Source: Pluralibacter sp. UBA7423
Lineage (GTDB): Bacteria; Pseudomonadota; Gammaproteobacteria; Enterobacterales; Enterobacteriaceae
Reading direction: 5' to 3'
DNA: 64,000 bases
Assembly: GCA_002470465.1 (NCBI GenBank)
Contig: DKMD01000003.1
Span: 17,982 to 81,981 of the forward strand
In this document: positions 9,426-17,544 of the stretch, piece after piece
Position numbering within the stretch: position 1 is the first letter of the stretch
Layout of the letters: the number at the start of each line of letters is the position of its first letter
Position numbers and translations under genes: made by a program
Notes under the pieces: generated by a model
Seen by the model: the letters and a program-made list of their open reading frames with translations, nothing else
Database searches by the model: none
Told to the model about the DNA's origin: nothing

Positions 9426-10046
9426 TTAGCGAGAGATAATAAGATGGATACCGAACCCGGCAAACAGGGTACCGGCCACGCCGTCAATCCATTTAGCCAT
9501 GCGCTGATAGCCGCGGCGCATGGCTGGCATTGCAAACAGGCTCGCCACCACGGTAAACCACGCAAAGGTTTCCACGATAATCAGCAGGAAAATACCCCAG
9601 CGCTCCGCGCCGCCGATGTCGTCTCCGACGAACAGGGAAAATACCGAGCCGAAATAGATAATCGCTTTTGGGTTGGCGAGGTTGGTCAGCAGCCCTTTCA
9701 GGAAACTCTTGCCGCCCTGCGCCAGCTCCACTTCCGGGGCTTCCGCAGGCGCTTCGCTTTTCTTCAGCGCACCGCGCAGCATCTGATAGCCCATCCAGCA
9801 CAGGTACAGGCCACCGCCAACCATAATGATGTTATGCAGCCAGGCCATTTTTTCGAGGATAAGGTGTAAACCAAGCAGCGCCACGCCTGCCCAGACCATG
9901 ACGCCTGCGGTAATGCCAAGCACGCCCATCATCGCCTCTTTACGGGAGCGGCTGACGGCGGTTTGCGACACAAAGAAAAAGTCCGGGCCCGGGCTCATCA
10001 GCGCAATCAGATGCACCATCGCCACGGTGAGAAAAAGCATCAGCAT
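9426..10046 (-). CDS. rhtC: threonine exporter
   Basis: LysE/RhtB-family exporter of threonine, 206 aa as in E. coli, with about six membrane segments. The family motif SPGPDFFFV is at the N-terminus and NLANPKAIIYF in the centre. It is a paralogue of the adjacent, convergent rhtB. The charged inter-domain stretch (KKSEAPAEAPEVE) differs from E. coli in the usual variable place. It lies downstream of recQ on the same strand, 63 bp after the recQ stop. Confidence 0.96.
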   Translation of the reverse strand: MLMLFLTVAMVHLIALMSPGPDFFFVSQTAVSRSRKEAMMGVLGITAGVMVWAGVALLGLHLILEKMAWLHNIIMVGGGLYLCWMGYQMLRGALKKSEAPAEAPEVELAQGGKSFLKGLLTNLANPKAIIYFGSVFSLFVGDDIGGAERWGIFLLIIVETFAWFTVVASLFAMPAMRRGYQRMAKWIDGVAGTLFAGFGIHLIISR

Positions 10047-10109
10047 AGGAATAACTCGCGGGAGAATGATTCAGTGAGTGATTATCCTGACACCTTTTTG
10101 TTCGCTTGA

Positions 10110-11939
10110 CTACTCTTCATCATCCCCGTCGACATGCGAGCGAATCAGCGCGAGAAACTCCTGCCCGAAGCGCTCCAGTTTACGCACGCCTACGCCGTTG
10201 ACGCTGAGCATTTCGCCCGGGCTGGTCGGCATCTGTTCGGCCATCTCGATGAGCGTGGCGTCGTTAAACACCACGTAAGGCGGAATGTTTTCTTCGTCGG
10301 CGATGACTTTTCGCAGCTTGCGCAGTTTGGCAAACAGCTTACGGTCATAGTTGCCGCCGTAGGATTTCTGCGCCACGCGAGGCTTGAGCGCCAGCACGCG
10401 CGGCACGGCCAGCTGTAAAGGTGTTTCAGCGCGTAAAACAGGACGCGCGGCTTCGGTGAGCTGCAGCGCCGAATGCATCGCAATGTTCTGCGTCGCAAAG
10501 CCAAGGTGAATCAGTTGGCGGATCACGCTCACCCAGTGTTCGTGAGTTTTATCGCGCCCCATTCCGTAGACCTTGAGTTTGTCGTGGCCCATTTCACGGA
10601 TACGCTGGTTATTCGCCCCGCGCAACACTTCCACCACGTAGCCCATCCCAAAACGCTGGTTGACGCGGCCAATCGTTGAAAGTGCTATTTGCGCGTCGTT
10701 CACGCCGTCATACTGCTTCGGCGGGTCAAGGCAGATATCGCAGTTGCCGCAAGGCTCATGACGCCCTTCACCGAAGTAGTTCAGCAGCACCAGACGGCGG
10801 CAGGTTTGCGCTTCAGCAAACGCGCCCATCGCATTGAGCTTATGTCGCTCAATGTCCTGCAACTGGCCGGCAGGCTTTTCTTCGAGACAGCGGCGCAGCC
10901 ACGCCATATCGGCCGGATCGTAAAACAGCATCGCTTCAGCGGGCAGGCCATCACGCCCGGCGCGACCCGTTTCCTGGTAGTAGGATTCGATGTTGCGCGG
11001 AATGTCGAAGTGCACCACGAAGCGCACGTTTGGTTTGTTGATGCCCATGCCGAAGGCCACGGTTGCGACCACGATTTGCAGATCGTCGCGCTGGAAGCGC
11101 TCCTGCACGTCCGCGCGAAGGTTGCTCTCCAGCCCGGCGTGGTACGCGCCCGCGCTGATTCCACGGCTTTGCAAACGCGCAGCGGTGTCTTCCACCTTCG
11201 CGCGGCTGTTGCAGTAAATAATGCCGGACTTGCCGCGCTGCTCCTGAACGTAACGCATCAGCTGGTCGAGAGGCTTAAATTTCTCCATCAGCATGTAGCG
11301 GATGTTCGGGCGGTCAAAGCTGCTTATCTGAATCAGCGGATCGTTGAGGCCGAGCAGACGGACGATGTCACTGCGGGTGGTGTCGTCGGCGGTAGCGGTG
11401 AGCGCCATAAACGGCAGCGTCGGGAAGCGCTGGCGCAGCTGGCCAAGGGCGGCATATTCAGGGCGGAAATCGTGGCCCCACTGGGAGATACAGTGCGCCT
11501 CATCGACCGCCAGCATCACCGGGTTCCAGTGGCTGAGGTTGTCGAGGAAGTTATCGAGCATCAGGCGCTCAGGGGCGATATACAGCAGGCGGATTTTGCC
11601 GGTGCGACAGCCCGCCATCACCTCCTGCTGCTGTTCGCGAGTCTGAGTCGAGTTAAGACAGGCCGCCGCCACGCCGTTCGCAAGCAGCTGGTCGACCTGG
11701 TCTTTCATCAGAGAAATCAGCGGTGAGACGACCACCGTGAGGCCATCAAGCACCAGCGCGGGGATCTGATAGCACAGGGATTTCCCGCCGCCGGTCGGCA
11801 TCACCACCAGACAATCGCGTCCTTCGAGCACCGTCTCGATGATGGTTTCCTGACCCGGGCGGAACTGCTGGTAGCCGAAGGTTTCCTGCAAAACCTGCTT
11901 TGCCAGCGTTACCTGATTGATCACTTCCGCCTGCGTCAC
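10110..11939 (-). CDS. recQ: ATP-dependent DNA helicase RecQ
   Basis: 3'-5' DNA helicase of the RecF recombination pathway. Motif I is MPTGGGKS and motif II is [14 protein letters not shown]. The RQC zinc site includes CGNCDIC, and a C-terminal HRDC domain ends HVDGDDEE. Two in-frame GTG codons are possible starts (11945 and 11939). The second is preferred because the GGGG Shine-Dalgarno would overlap the first, and because it gives 609 aa, the E. coli length. It is followed by rhtC and preceded by pldA with a terminator between. Confidence 0.96.
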   Translation of the reverse strand: MTQAEVINQVTLAKQVLQETFGYQQFRPGQETIIETVLEGRDCLVVMPTGGGKSLCYQIPALVLDGLTVVVSPLISLMKDQVDQLLANGVAAACLNSTQTREQQQEVMAGCRTGKIRLLYIAPERLMLDNFLDNLSHWNPVMLAVDEAHCISQWGHDFRPEYAALGQLRQRFPTLPFMALTATADDTTRSDIVRLLGLNDPLIQISSFDRPNIRYMLMEKFKPLDQLMRYVQEQRGKSGIIYCNSRAKVEDTAARLQSRGISAGAYHAGLESNLRADVQERFQRDDLQIVVATVAFGMGINKPNVRFVVHFDIPRNIESYYQETGRAGRDGLPAEAMLFYDPADMAWLRRCLEEKPAGQLQDIERHKLNAMGAFAEAQTCRRLVLLNYFGEGRHEPCGNCDICLDPPKQYDGVNDAQIALSTIGRVNQRFGMGYVVEVLRGANNQRIREMGHDKLKVYGMGRDKTHEHWVSVIRQLIHLGFATQNIAMHSALQLTEAARPVLRAETPLQLAVPRVLALKPRVAQKSYGGNYDRKLFAKLRKLRKVIADEENIPPYVVFNDATLIEMAEQMPTSPGEMLSVNGVGVRKLERFGQEFLALIRSHVDGDDEE

Positions 11940-11956
11940 GCTCACCCCTACCCTGA

Positions 11957-11986
11957 AATAAAAACAGGCGCTATTTTCAGCGCCTG
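11957..11986 (-). terminator. pldA rho-independent terminator
   Basis: On the minus strand CAGGCGCT (11979-11986) pairs with AGCGCCTG (11965-11972) around a six-base loop. A TTTTTATT-type run follows. It lies 18 bp beyond the pldA stop. Confidence 0.85.
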
Positions 11987-12004
11987 AGAGTCAGAGTGCA
12001 ACGA

Positions 12005-12874
12005 TTAAAACAGATCGTTAAGCATTACGCCGACGCCAACGCGGGTCTGGTTGAAGTTGTAATCAATCAGAGATTCGCCGTAGCCGCTGTAGACCTGAGT
12101 ATAAAGACGCATATGTTTGGTCACCGGATAGCTGATGCCAAGCTCAGCGCCGCCGTAGCCGGTATTCCAGTTATACTGCCCTTTGGCGCTCAGCACCGCA
12201 TCGCCCAGCTGGTAGCCAATTTTCAGCTGGTAGTAGCCCATGTATTTGGTGATATCCGGGTTGTCGTCGGTGTCGCCAATCACAAACCACGGCTTCACTT
12301 CGACCATCATGTTGCCATTTTGCGCCATCAGGCGAGTGTACATGCGGTTCCAGCTGCGTGAAGTCGGGTCTGAGCGTCCGTTGGAGTCGTGGTTATAGCC
12401 GACCTCCACATCGCGTAACGTCCAGTCGCCAAGACGGTAGTCGGTCGCAAACCCGACGAACACCTGCGGCTCGTAGTTGGTTTCGCGGAAGGGGGAAGAT
12501 TCCCCGGTGTTGGAAAGCTGCCACCAGGATTTTTGCGTGTAGGACGCACCAAAGACGGAGTTATCACCAAAGATCCCACGCCAGATGGGGAACGCCAGGC
12601 TGAGCTGATATTTCACCTCATCCTTACGCGCGTTGTCCGCCCAGTTATAGGTCTGGATCGCTTCTTTGTTGATGTCGCTGCTCCAGGTATAGAGCAGGTA
12701 GTTGGTGTCATATGGATAGAGCGTGAACGGGTTGTCGTGCTCCTGTAACAGGTTGGCGATGATGCTGCCGCGCACGGCGGGCGTATCATGCACGTCCTTG
12801 ATTGTTGCTTCCTTCGCGTAAACGCTAAGCGGCAGCCCTGCCACCGCCAGTAACCAACCCAGCCTGGTTCGCAT
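12005..12874 (-). CDS. pldA: outer membrane phospholipase A1
   Basis: OMPLA is a calcium-dependent outer-membrane phospholipase with a 12-strand barrel, active as a dimer when the membrane is disturbed. The ATG at 12874 follows an AGGAG site and gives 289 aa, the E. coli length; an upstream extension lacks homology. A signal peptide of 20 residues ends in VYA. The catalytic residues in precursor numbering are visible: His162, Ser164 (NHDSNGRSDP) and Asn176. The protein ends in a C-terminal Phe typical of barrel proteins (NDLF). Confidence 0.97.
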   Translation of the reverse strand: MRTRLGWLLAVAGLPLSVYAKEATIKDVHDTPAVRGSIIANLLQEHDNPFTLYPYDTNYLLYTWSSDINKEAIQTYNWADNARKDEVKYQLSLAFPIWRGIFGDNSVFGASYTQKSWWQLSNTGESSPFRETNYEPQVFVGFATDYRLGDWTLRDVEVGYNHDSNGRSDPTSRSWNRMYTRLMAQNGNMMVEVKPWFVIGDTDDNPDITKYMGYYQLKIGYQLGDAVLSAKGQYNWNTGYGGAELGISYPVTKHMRLYTQVYSGYGESLIDYNFNQTRVGVGVMLNDLF

Positions 12875-13029
12875 CACGATGTTCTCCTGAGAAATTTTTT
12901 TATTAAGATTTATGCTGGGCGTCATTCTACATACTTATCGGCATCTTGAGCGGTAATCGTTTCTGAAAGTAGCAATCAACATTTCATAGGCATAAAATCA
13001 ACATTTCATTAACCAATGGACAGGTTGCT

Positions 13030-13497
13030 ATGTCGAAAGAATTGACCGCCGAAGAAGCGCTAAAACTGGTCGGCGATATTTTTGTGTACCATATGCCCTT
13101 CAACCGCGCGCTGGGGCTCGAACTGGAGCGCTACGAAAAAGCCTTCGCCCAGCTCAGCTTTAACAATCAGCCGATGATGGTTGGCAACTGGGCCCAGAGT
13201 ATTCTGCACGGTGGCGTGATCGCCTCCGCGCTGGACGTAGCCGCAGGCCTGGTCTGCGTGGGCAGCACGCTCACCCGCCACGAGACGATCAATGAAGATG
13301 AACTGCGCCAGCGCCTGTCGCGGATGGGCACCATCGATCTACGCGTCGACTACCTTCGCCCCGGTCGGGGAAACCGCTTTACGGCCACCGCCAGCCTGCT
13401 ACGCGCGGGTAACAAAGTTGCGGTAGCGCGAGTCGAGTTACATAACGAAGAGCAGCTCTATATTGCCAGCGCAACCGCCACTTATATGGTGGGTTGA
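13030..13497 (+). CDS. yigI: acyl-CoA thioesterase, hotdog fold
   Basis: PaaI/YigI-type thioesterase, 155 aa as in E. coli, cytosolic. The hotdog signature [14 protein letters not shown] lies at about residues 60-73. E. coli YigI acts on medium- to long-chain acyl-CoA. It is divergent from pldA and 50 bp upstream of rarD on the same strand. The start [11 protein letters not shown] differs slightly from E. coli, but the rest is collinear. Confidence 0.93.
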   Translation: MSKELTAEEALKLVGDIFVYHMPFNRALGLELERYEKAFAQLSFNNQPMMVGNWAQSILHGGVIASALDVAAGLVCVGSTLTRHETINEDELRQRLSRMGTIDLRVDYLRPGRGNRFTATASLLRAGNKVAVARVELHNEEQLYIASATATYMVG

Positions 13498-13547
13498 GGG
13501 CAGAAAATCGGGTAACATCGGTTTACTTTTTTGTAACGGATTTTCCC

Positions 13548-14441
13548 ATGGATGCTAAACAGACGCGGCAGGGCGTGCTTCTCGCCCTGGCCGCTTATTT
13601 TATTTGGGGCGTGGCACCAGCGTACTTCAAGGTGATCCACTACGTGCCTGCCGATGAGATCCTGACCCACCGTATCATCTGGTCATTTTTCTTTATGATT
13701 GCGCTGATCTCCATCAGCCGTCAGTGGAGCGGGATCAAACGCCTCTGCCAGACGCCCAAAAAAATCCTGATGCTGGCCGTTTCCGCGGTGCTGATTGGCG
13801 GCAACTGGCTGCTGTTTATCTGGGCGGTAAACAATCAGCATATGCTGGAAGCGAGCCTGGGCTACTTTATTAACCCGCTGGTCAACGTCGTGCTGGGGAT
13901 GATTTTCCTCGGCGAGCGCTTCCGCCGTATGCAGTGGCTGGCAGTGATCCTGGCAGCCTGCGGCGTGCTGGTGCAACTCTGGACGTTCGGCTCACTGCCG
14001 GTCATCGCGCTGGGCCTGGCCTTCAGCTTCGCATTCTACGGCCTGGCGCGTAAAAAAATCGCCGTCGATGCGCAGACCGGGATGCTGGTCGAAACGCTGT
14101 GGCTGCTGCCGGTGGCAGCGATTTACCTGTTCGGCATTGCCGACAGCGCCACCAGCCATATGGGGCAAAACCCGTGGTCGCTGAATCTGCTGCTGATGGC
14201 GGCAGGCGTGGTCACCACCATCCCGCTGCTGTGCTTTACCGGTGCGGCAACTCGCCTGCGGCTTTCCACGCTGGGCTTCTTCCAGTACATCGGCCCAACG
14301 CTGATGTTCCTGCTGGCGATCGTGTTCTACGGAGAAACCCCGGGCGCGGATAAAATGATCACTTTCGCCTTCATCTGGGTCGCTCTGGCCGTATTTGTGA
14401 TGGATGCAATTTATACCCTGCGCCGCACGCCAAAAGGCTGA
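13548..14441 (+). CDS. rarD: EamA-family transporter RarD
   Basis: DMT-superfamily inner-membrane protein of the RarD subfamily with about ten hydrophobic segments. The substrate is not established; the original chloramphenicol link is weak. The ATG at 13548 gives MDAKQTRQGVLLALAAYF, matching E. coli (297 aa here, 296 there). An in-frame extension to 13494 would overlap yigI and lacks homology. A perfect 10-bp hairpin follows the stop. Confidence 0.93.
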   Translation: MDAKQTRQGVLLALAAYFIWGVAPAYFKVIHYVPADEILTHRIIWSFFFMIALISISRQWSGIKRLCQTPKKILMLAVSAVLIGGNWLLFIWAVNNQHMLEASLGYFINPLVNVVLGMIFLGERFRRMQWLAVILAACGVLVQLWTFGSLPVIALGLAFSFAFYGLARKKIAVDAQTGMLVETLWLLPVAAIYLFGIADSATSHMGQNPWSLNLLLMAAGVVTTIPLLCFTGAATRLRLSTLGFFQYIGPTLMFLLAIVFYGETPGADKMITFAFIWVALAVFVMDAIYTLRRTPKG

Positions 14442-14449
14442 CATCTCAG

Positions 14450-14472
14450 GCTTTGCCGGTTTCCGGCAAAGC
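14450..14472 (+). terminator. hairpin after rarD, possible terminator
   Basis: GCTTTGCCGG (14450-14459) pairs perfectly with CCGGCAAAGC (14463-14472) around TTT. Only a short pyrimidine stretch follows rather than a clear T-run, so termination strength is uncertain. Confidence 0.55.
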
Positions 14473-14551
14473 TCTTCCGGTAAAATTCTTTGTGATTTCA
14501 ACCGGCTTCTCACATCTTCAGGGCATGTGCTCTTAACGATATGAAAGCCGG

Positions 14552-15538
14552 ATGCAGCTCCCCAATACTGATAAACGCGCCGCCTGGCTTGATGACGAAC
14601 AGCGGCAGACCGTGCGACTCCTCGCCAGAGGCTGGCTGTGGCGCAGCGAACTGCCTACCTGGCTGCTGATGGGCGTGATTTACGGCGGCTGGTTTACGAC
14701 GGTTACGTATCACGCCACGCTGGGGCTTTTTGCCTCGACCACGCTGCTTATCTTCTTCACCACCTGGTATATGTCTTTCCAGCACGAGCTGATTCACGGG
14801 CACCCAACGCGCTGGCCGCGCGTCAATCAGCTGTTTGGCCTTTTGCCGCTGGCAGTGTGGTATCCCTTTGGCCTCTATCGCGATTCTCATCTTGCCCACC
14901 ATCGCAATCAGCTGTTAACCGTTCCGGGCGAAGATCCTGAAACTTATTACTTTTCTGCCGAACGCTGGCAGCGGTTCAGCGAGTGGCAGCAGCGTGTTAT
15001 TCACCTGCGGAACACTTTTCCGGGCCGCCTGCTGTTGGCCCCGCTGCTGGATATTTTTGGCGTGCTGGCGGGCATGGCAACCTCCTTCCGGCAAGGGGAG
15101 CGACGCGCGATAGCGATGTGGCTGGTGCATTTCTCACTGCTGGGGCTGATGTGCGCCTGGCTGGCACAAAAGGAGTTTTCCGTTCTCTGGTATCTGCTGG
15201 CGGTCAGCTACCCGGCGCTGGCTGTGACCAAAGTGCGCTCGTTTCTGGAACACCGTGCAGCGGAAGATCCGCTGGCCCGATCGGCCATCACCGAAACCTC
15301 GCTGCTCTGGCGTCTGCTGTTTCTCAATCTGAACTATCATTCGGTACATCACGATTTGCCCGGCGTGCCGTGGTACGGCCTGCGTAAAGTGTGGCTGCGC
15401 GATAAAGCACGCTACGCCACGCGCAATCAGGGTTTCGTGGTAAAAGGCTATCGCGAATGGTGGCGCAATTATCGGTTCCGGCCAGTGGACGTCACCGTTC
15501 ATCCGGCAAGCGGCGGGGGAGAACAGCATGAGCGCTAA
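14552..15538 (+). CDS. membrane fatty-acid desaturase
   Basis: A 328-aa membrane di-iron enzyme of the fatty-acid desaturase family. All three histidine clusters are present: HELIHGH (H78, H82, H84), HLAHH (H113, H116, H117) and HSVHH (H263, H266, H267). Hydrophobic pairs lie at about residues 36-75 and 185-225. It should introduce a double bond (or hydroxylate) in an acyl chain or similar lipid; the substrate is unknown. E. coli K-12 lacks a desaturase and carries other small genes in this slot. The next gene starts 11 bp before its stop, so the two are probably co-translated. Confidence 0.88.
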   Translation: MQLPNTDKRAAWLDDEQRQTVRLLARGWLWRSELPTWLLMGVIYGGWFTTVTYHATLGLFASTTLLIFFTTWYMSFQHELIHGHPTRWPRVNQLFGLLPLAVWYPFGLYRDSHLAHHRNQLLTVPGEDPETYYFSAERWQRFSEWQQRVIHLRNTFPGRLLLAPLLDIFGVLAGMATSFRQGERRAIAMWLVHFSLLGLMCAWLAQKEFSVLWYLLAVSYPALAVTKVRSFLEHRAAEDPLARSAITETSLLWRLLFLNLNYHSVHHDLPGVPWYGLRKVWLRDKARYATRNQGFVVKGYREWWRNYRFRPVDVTVHPASGGGEQHER

Positions 15539-16262
15539 TATTGCCTTTCCGATGTACGACATTCAGCCTGCCGCCACCGATGCGCTGGCGAAAGCCGTTC
15601 AGCGCTATTTTCCCGGCGCACGCTTTCAGCGTCCGGCCGATCTGCTTTCACACTGGCGTGATGACGATTTACTGCTGAGTCAGACCTGCGGCTATCCGCT
15701 GGTCACGCTGCTGCCGGACGTTCAGGTCGTTGGGCAGTTTCACTACACGGCTCCGGGCTGTGAAGCGGGAAACTACCGCAGCACGCTGATGGCGAGGCGG
15801 GAAGATGCCGGGCAATCTCTGGCCGATTTTCGCGGGCGAATTGCTGCTGCAAACTCACCTGATTCACAGTCGGGCTATCATGCGCTGCGCAACAGCACCG
15901 GTCACGACGACGCGCATTTTCGCTCAATTGTCTGGAGCGGCAGCCATCGCCACTCGCTGGCTTTGCTGCAAAACGGCACTGCGGATCTTGCCGCTATCGA
16001 CTGCGTCAGCCTGGCGCTTTTTGAACATTACATACCGCAGGCGCTTACTGGCCTGAAGGCGATCGGTGAAACGGCGTTAACGCCGGGCCTGCCGCTGATA
16101 ACCTCAAAGCACACCTCGGCAGAAACGCTGGCAGCGCTGCGAGAAGTTTTAGGCAAGCTGGCAGGAGAGAAGGCGATCGCGGAACCGTTGCTTATCGGCG
16201 GCTTCAGCGCTGCAAGCCGCCGTGATTACGATATAATACTTAAAGCCAGTTCTTACGCTTGA
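15528..16262 (+). CDS. PhnD-like phosphonate/phosphate-binding domain protein without signal peptide
   Basis: A 244-aa protein resembling periplasmic binding proteins of the phosphate/phosphite/phosphonate type. Typical segments are [11 protein letters not shown] (48-58), an SLADFRGR stretch (97-104), [13 protein letters not shown] (109-121), SGSHRHSL (137-144) and AAIDCVS (155-161). It has no signal peptide or lipobox, so a cytosolic role or export by another route is likely. No permease or ATPase gene is nearby. The ATG at 15528 follows GGGGGAG and overlaps the desaturase by 11 bp. The 3' end overlaps convergent corA by 23 bp. Function unknown. Confidence 0.75.
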   Translation: MSANIAFPMYDIQPAATDALAKAVQRYFPGARFQRPADLLSHWRDDDLLLSQTCGYPLVTLLPDVQVVGQFHYTAPGCEAGNYRSTLMARREDAGQSLADFRGRIAAANSPDSQSGYHALRNSTGHDDAHFRSIVWSGSHRHSLALLQNGTADLAAIDCVSLALFEHYIPQALTGLKAIGETALTPGLPLITSKHTSAETLAALREVLGKLAGEKAIAEPLLIGGFSAASRRDYDIILKASSYA

Positions 16263-17190
16263 AGTAGAGGTACGGGGCGAGGCCCGCGAGGATCATCACC
16301 ACAATCGCCGCCGGGTAGCCGAAGCTGAAGTGCAGCTCGGGCATAAACTCAAAGTTCATCCCGTAGCTTGAAGCCACAAGCGTCGGCGGCAGGAACACCA
16401 CCGAGACCACCGAGAAGATCTTGATGATGCGGTTCTGCTCAATGTTGATAAAGCCCATCGCCGCCTGCATCAGGAAGTTCACCTTCTGGAACAGGGATTC
16501 GTTGTGCGGCAGCAGAGATTCGATATCTCGCAGGATTTCACGCGCCTGCTCCAGCTGAACGGCCGGTAAACGCGCTTTGCGCACCAGGAAGTTCAGCGCT
16601 CGCTGGGTATCCATCAGACATAAACGCACCTTCCAGCCGATATCTTCCAGCTCCGCCAGGGTGGAGAGCGCTTCATCGTACTCATCGCCCTGATGGCCTT
16701 CCATGATCACCCGACTCAGCTTTTCCAGATCGCTGTAGATGTTTTCGATTTCATCCGCCAGCTGTTCGATTTTGGTTTCGAACAAATCGAGCAGCAGCTC
16801 AAACGCGTTGCCGTCCACCATCTCCTGGTTGCGGGAACGCATGCGATACAGGCGAAACGCGGGCAGTTCGCGCTCGCGCAGGGTGAACAGACGGCCTTCG
16901 CGAATGGTGAACGCCACGGTAGAGTTCCCCGCGTGATCGTCCGCATCTTCAAAGAAGAAGAAGGAGTGAATATGCAAACCGTCTTCGTCTTCAAAGAAAC
17001 GAGCGGACGCTTCGATGTCTTCCAGTTCAGGGCGTGTTGCCAGGTTCTGACCGAGCTCTGTCTGTACGCGGTTACGTTCTTCATCGTCCGGCTCCACCAA
17101 ATCGACCCACACCGAGGTGGCGAGGTGCTTGATGTCATCGGACTCAAGACGCGTTAAGCGATTGTTTTCCAGTTGAAATGCGCTCAGCAT
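16240..17190 (-). CDS. corA: magnesium/cobalt/nickel channel CorA
   Basis: Pentameric inner-membrane Mg2+ channel with a large cytosolic N-terminal domain and two C-terminal membrane helices. The selectivity motif GMN is seen in SSYGMNFEF, and the tail is [10 protein letters not shown]. The ATG at 17190 follows GGGAG and gives 316 aa, the E. coli length; a longer in-frame version lacks homology. A well-matched promoter lies about 240 bp upstream, leaving a long structured leader. The 3' end overlaps the PhnD-like gene by 23 bp. Confidence 0.97.
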   Translation of the reverse strand: MLSAFQLENNRLTRLESDDIKHLATSVWVDLVEPDDEERNRVQTELGQNLATRPELEDIEASARFFEDEDGLHIHSFFFFEDADDHAGNSTVAFTIREGRLFTLRERELPAFRLYRMRSRNQEMVDGNAFELLLDLFETKIEQLADEIENIYSDLEKLSRVIMEGHQGDEYDEALSTLAELEDIGWKVRLCLMDTQRALNFLVRKARLPAVQLEQAREILRDIESLLPHNESLFQKVNFLMQAAMGFINIEQNRIIKIFSVVSVVFLPPTLVASSYGMNFEFMPELHFSFGYPAAIVVMILAGLAPYLYFKRKNWL

Positions 17191-17255
17191 GACCGGGACT
17201 CCCAATGCAAAAAATGATCGGACGGTACGTTGGGCACACAGAAACAATGGGGGTT

Positions 17256-17321
17256 TCAGACCATTAAGCCTGACTCAGTGCGACGGGAAAAACGCGTGTC
17301 GCTGACAACCTCTAAGGCCAT
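17256..17321 (-). CDS. possible corA leader peptide
   Basis: A 21-codon frame ([14 protein letters not shown]..., stop TGA at 17258-17256) lies in the corA leader, and its ATG sits in the loop of the leader hairpin. No convincing Shine-Dalgarno precedes it. A second candidate of 34 codons starts further upstream within the first hairpin arm. By analogy with corL of Salmonella, one may be a regulatory leader peptide. This is inference only. Confidence 0.25.
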   Translation of the reverse strand: MALEVVSDTRFSRRTESGLMV

Positions 17322-17428
17322 CAGCGTTGGGTGATAGCCTTAGGAGTTGTTCCTGGATTGCAGGAAGTTGAGCCAGCATCTACTGGGTGTGTCCAAGGTA
17401 TCAGTCCTCTTAGCGTAATCGTGGGCGC

Positions 17429-17457
17429 ATGTTACGCCAGCCTAAATGAAGCGTCAA
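17429..17457 (-). promoter_or_regulatory. corA sigma-70 promoter
   Basis: TTGACG (17457-17452) and TAACAT (17434-17429) are separated by exactly 17 bp on the minus strand. Transcription would start near 17422, about 230 nt before the corA ATG. Confidence 0.7.
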
Positions 17458-17544
17458 CACGCAACGAAACGCCAGAGAGTTTTTCCTCCCCTCTGGCCAG
17501 TAAGATTAGCAGAACGTTGAAAATTTATGATGAATTTCTGAAAG

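Larger units (their letters stand above)
17191..17544 (-). promoter_or_regulatory. corA leader region with long hairpin
   Basis: This 354-bp stretch between uvrD and corA has no conserved gene. On the minus strand it contains the corA promoter (17429-17457). After it comes a hairpin whose arms, 17337-17349 and 17306-17318, pair over 13 positions with one wobble and one mismatch. In Salmonella the corA leader holds a short ORF (corL) and a Rho-dependent switch. A 21-codon frame opens in the hairpin loop at 17321 (see separate entry). Confidence 0.6.

Noticed and set aside
10689..11726. 345-codon frame opposite recQ
   Set aside because: Shadow of recQ with unnatural composition; the recQ motifs are unmistakable.
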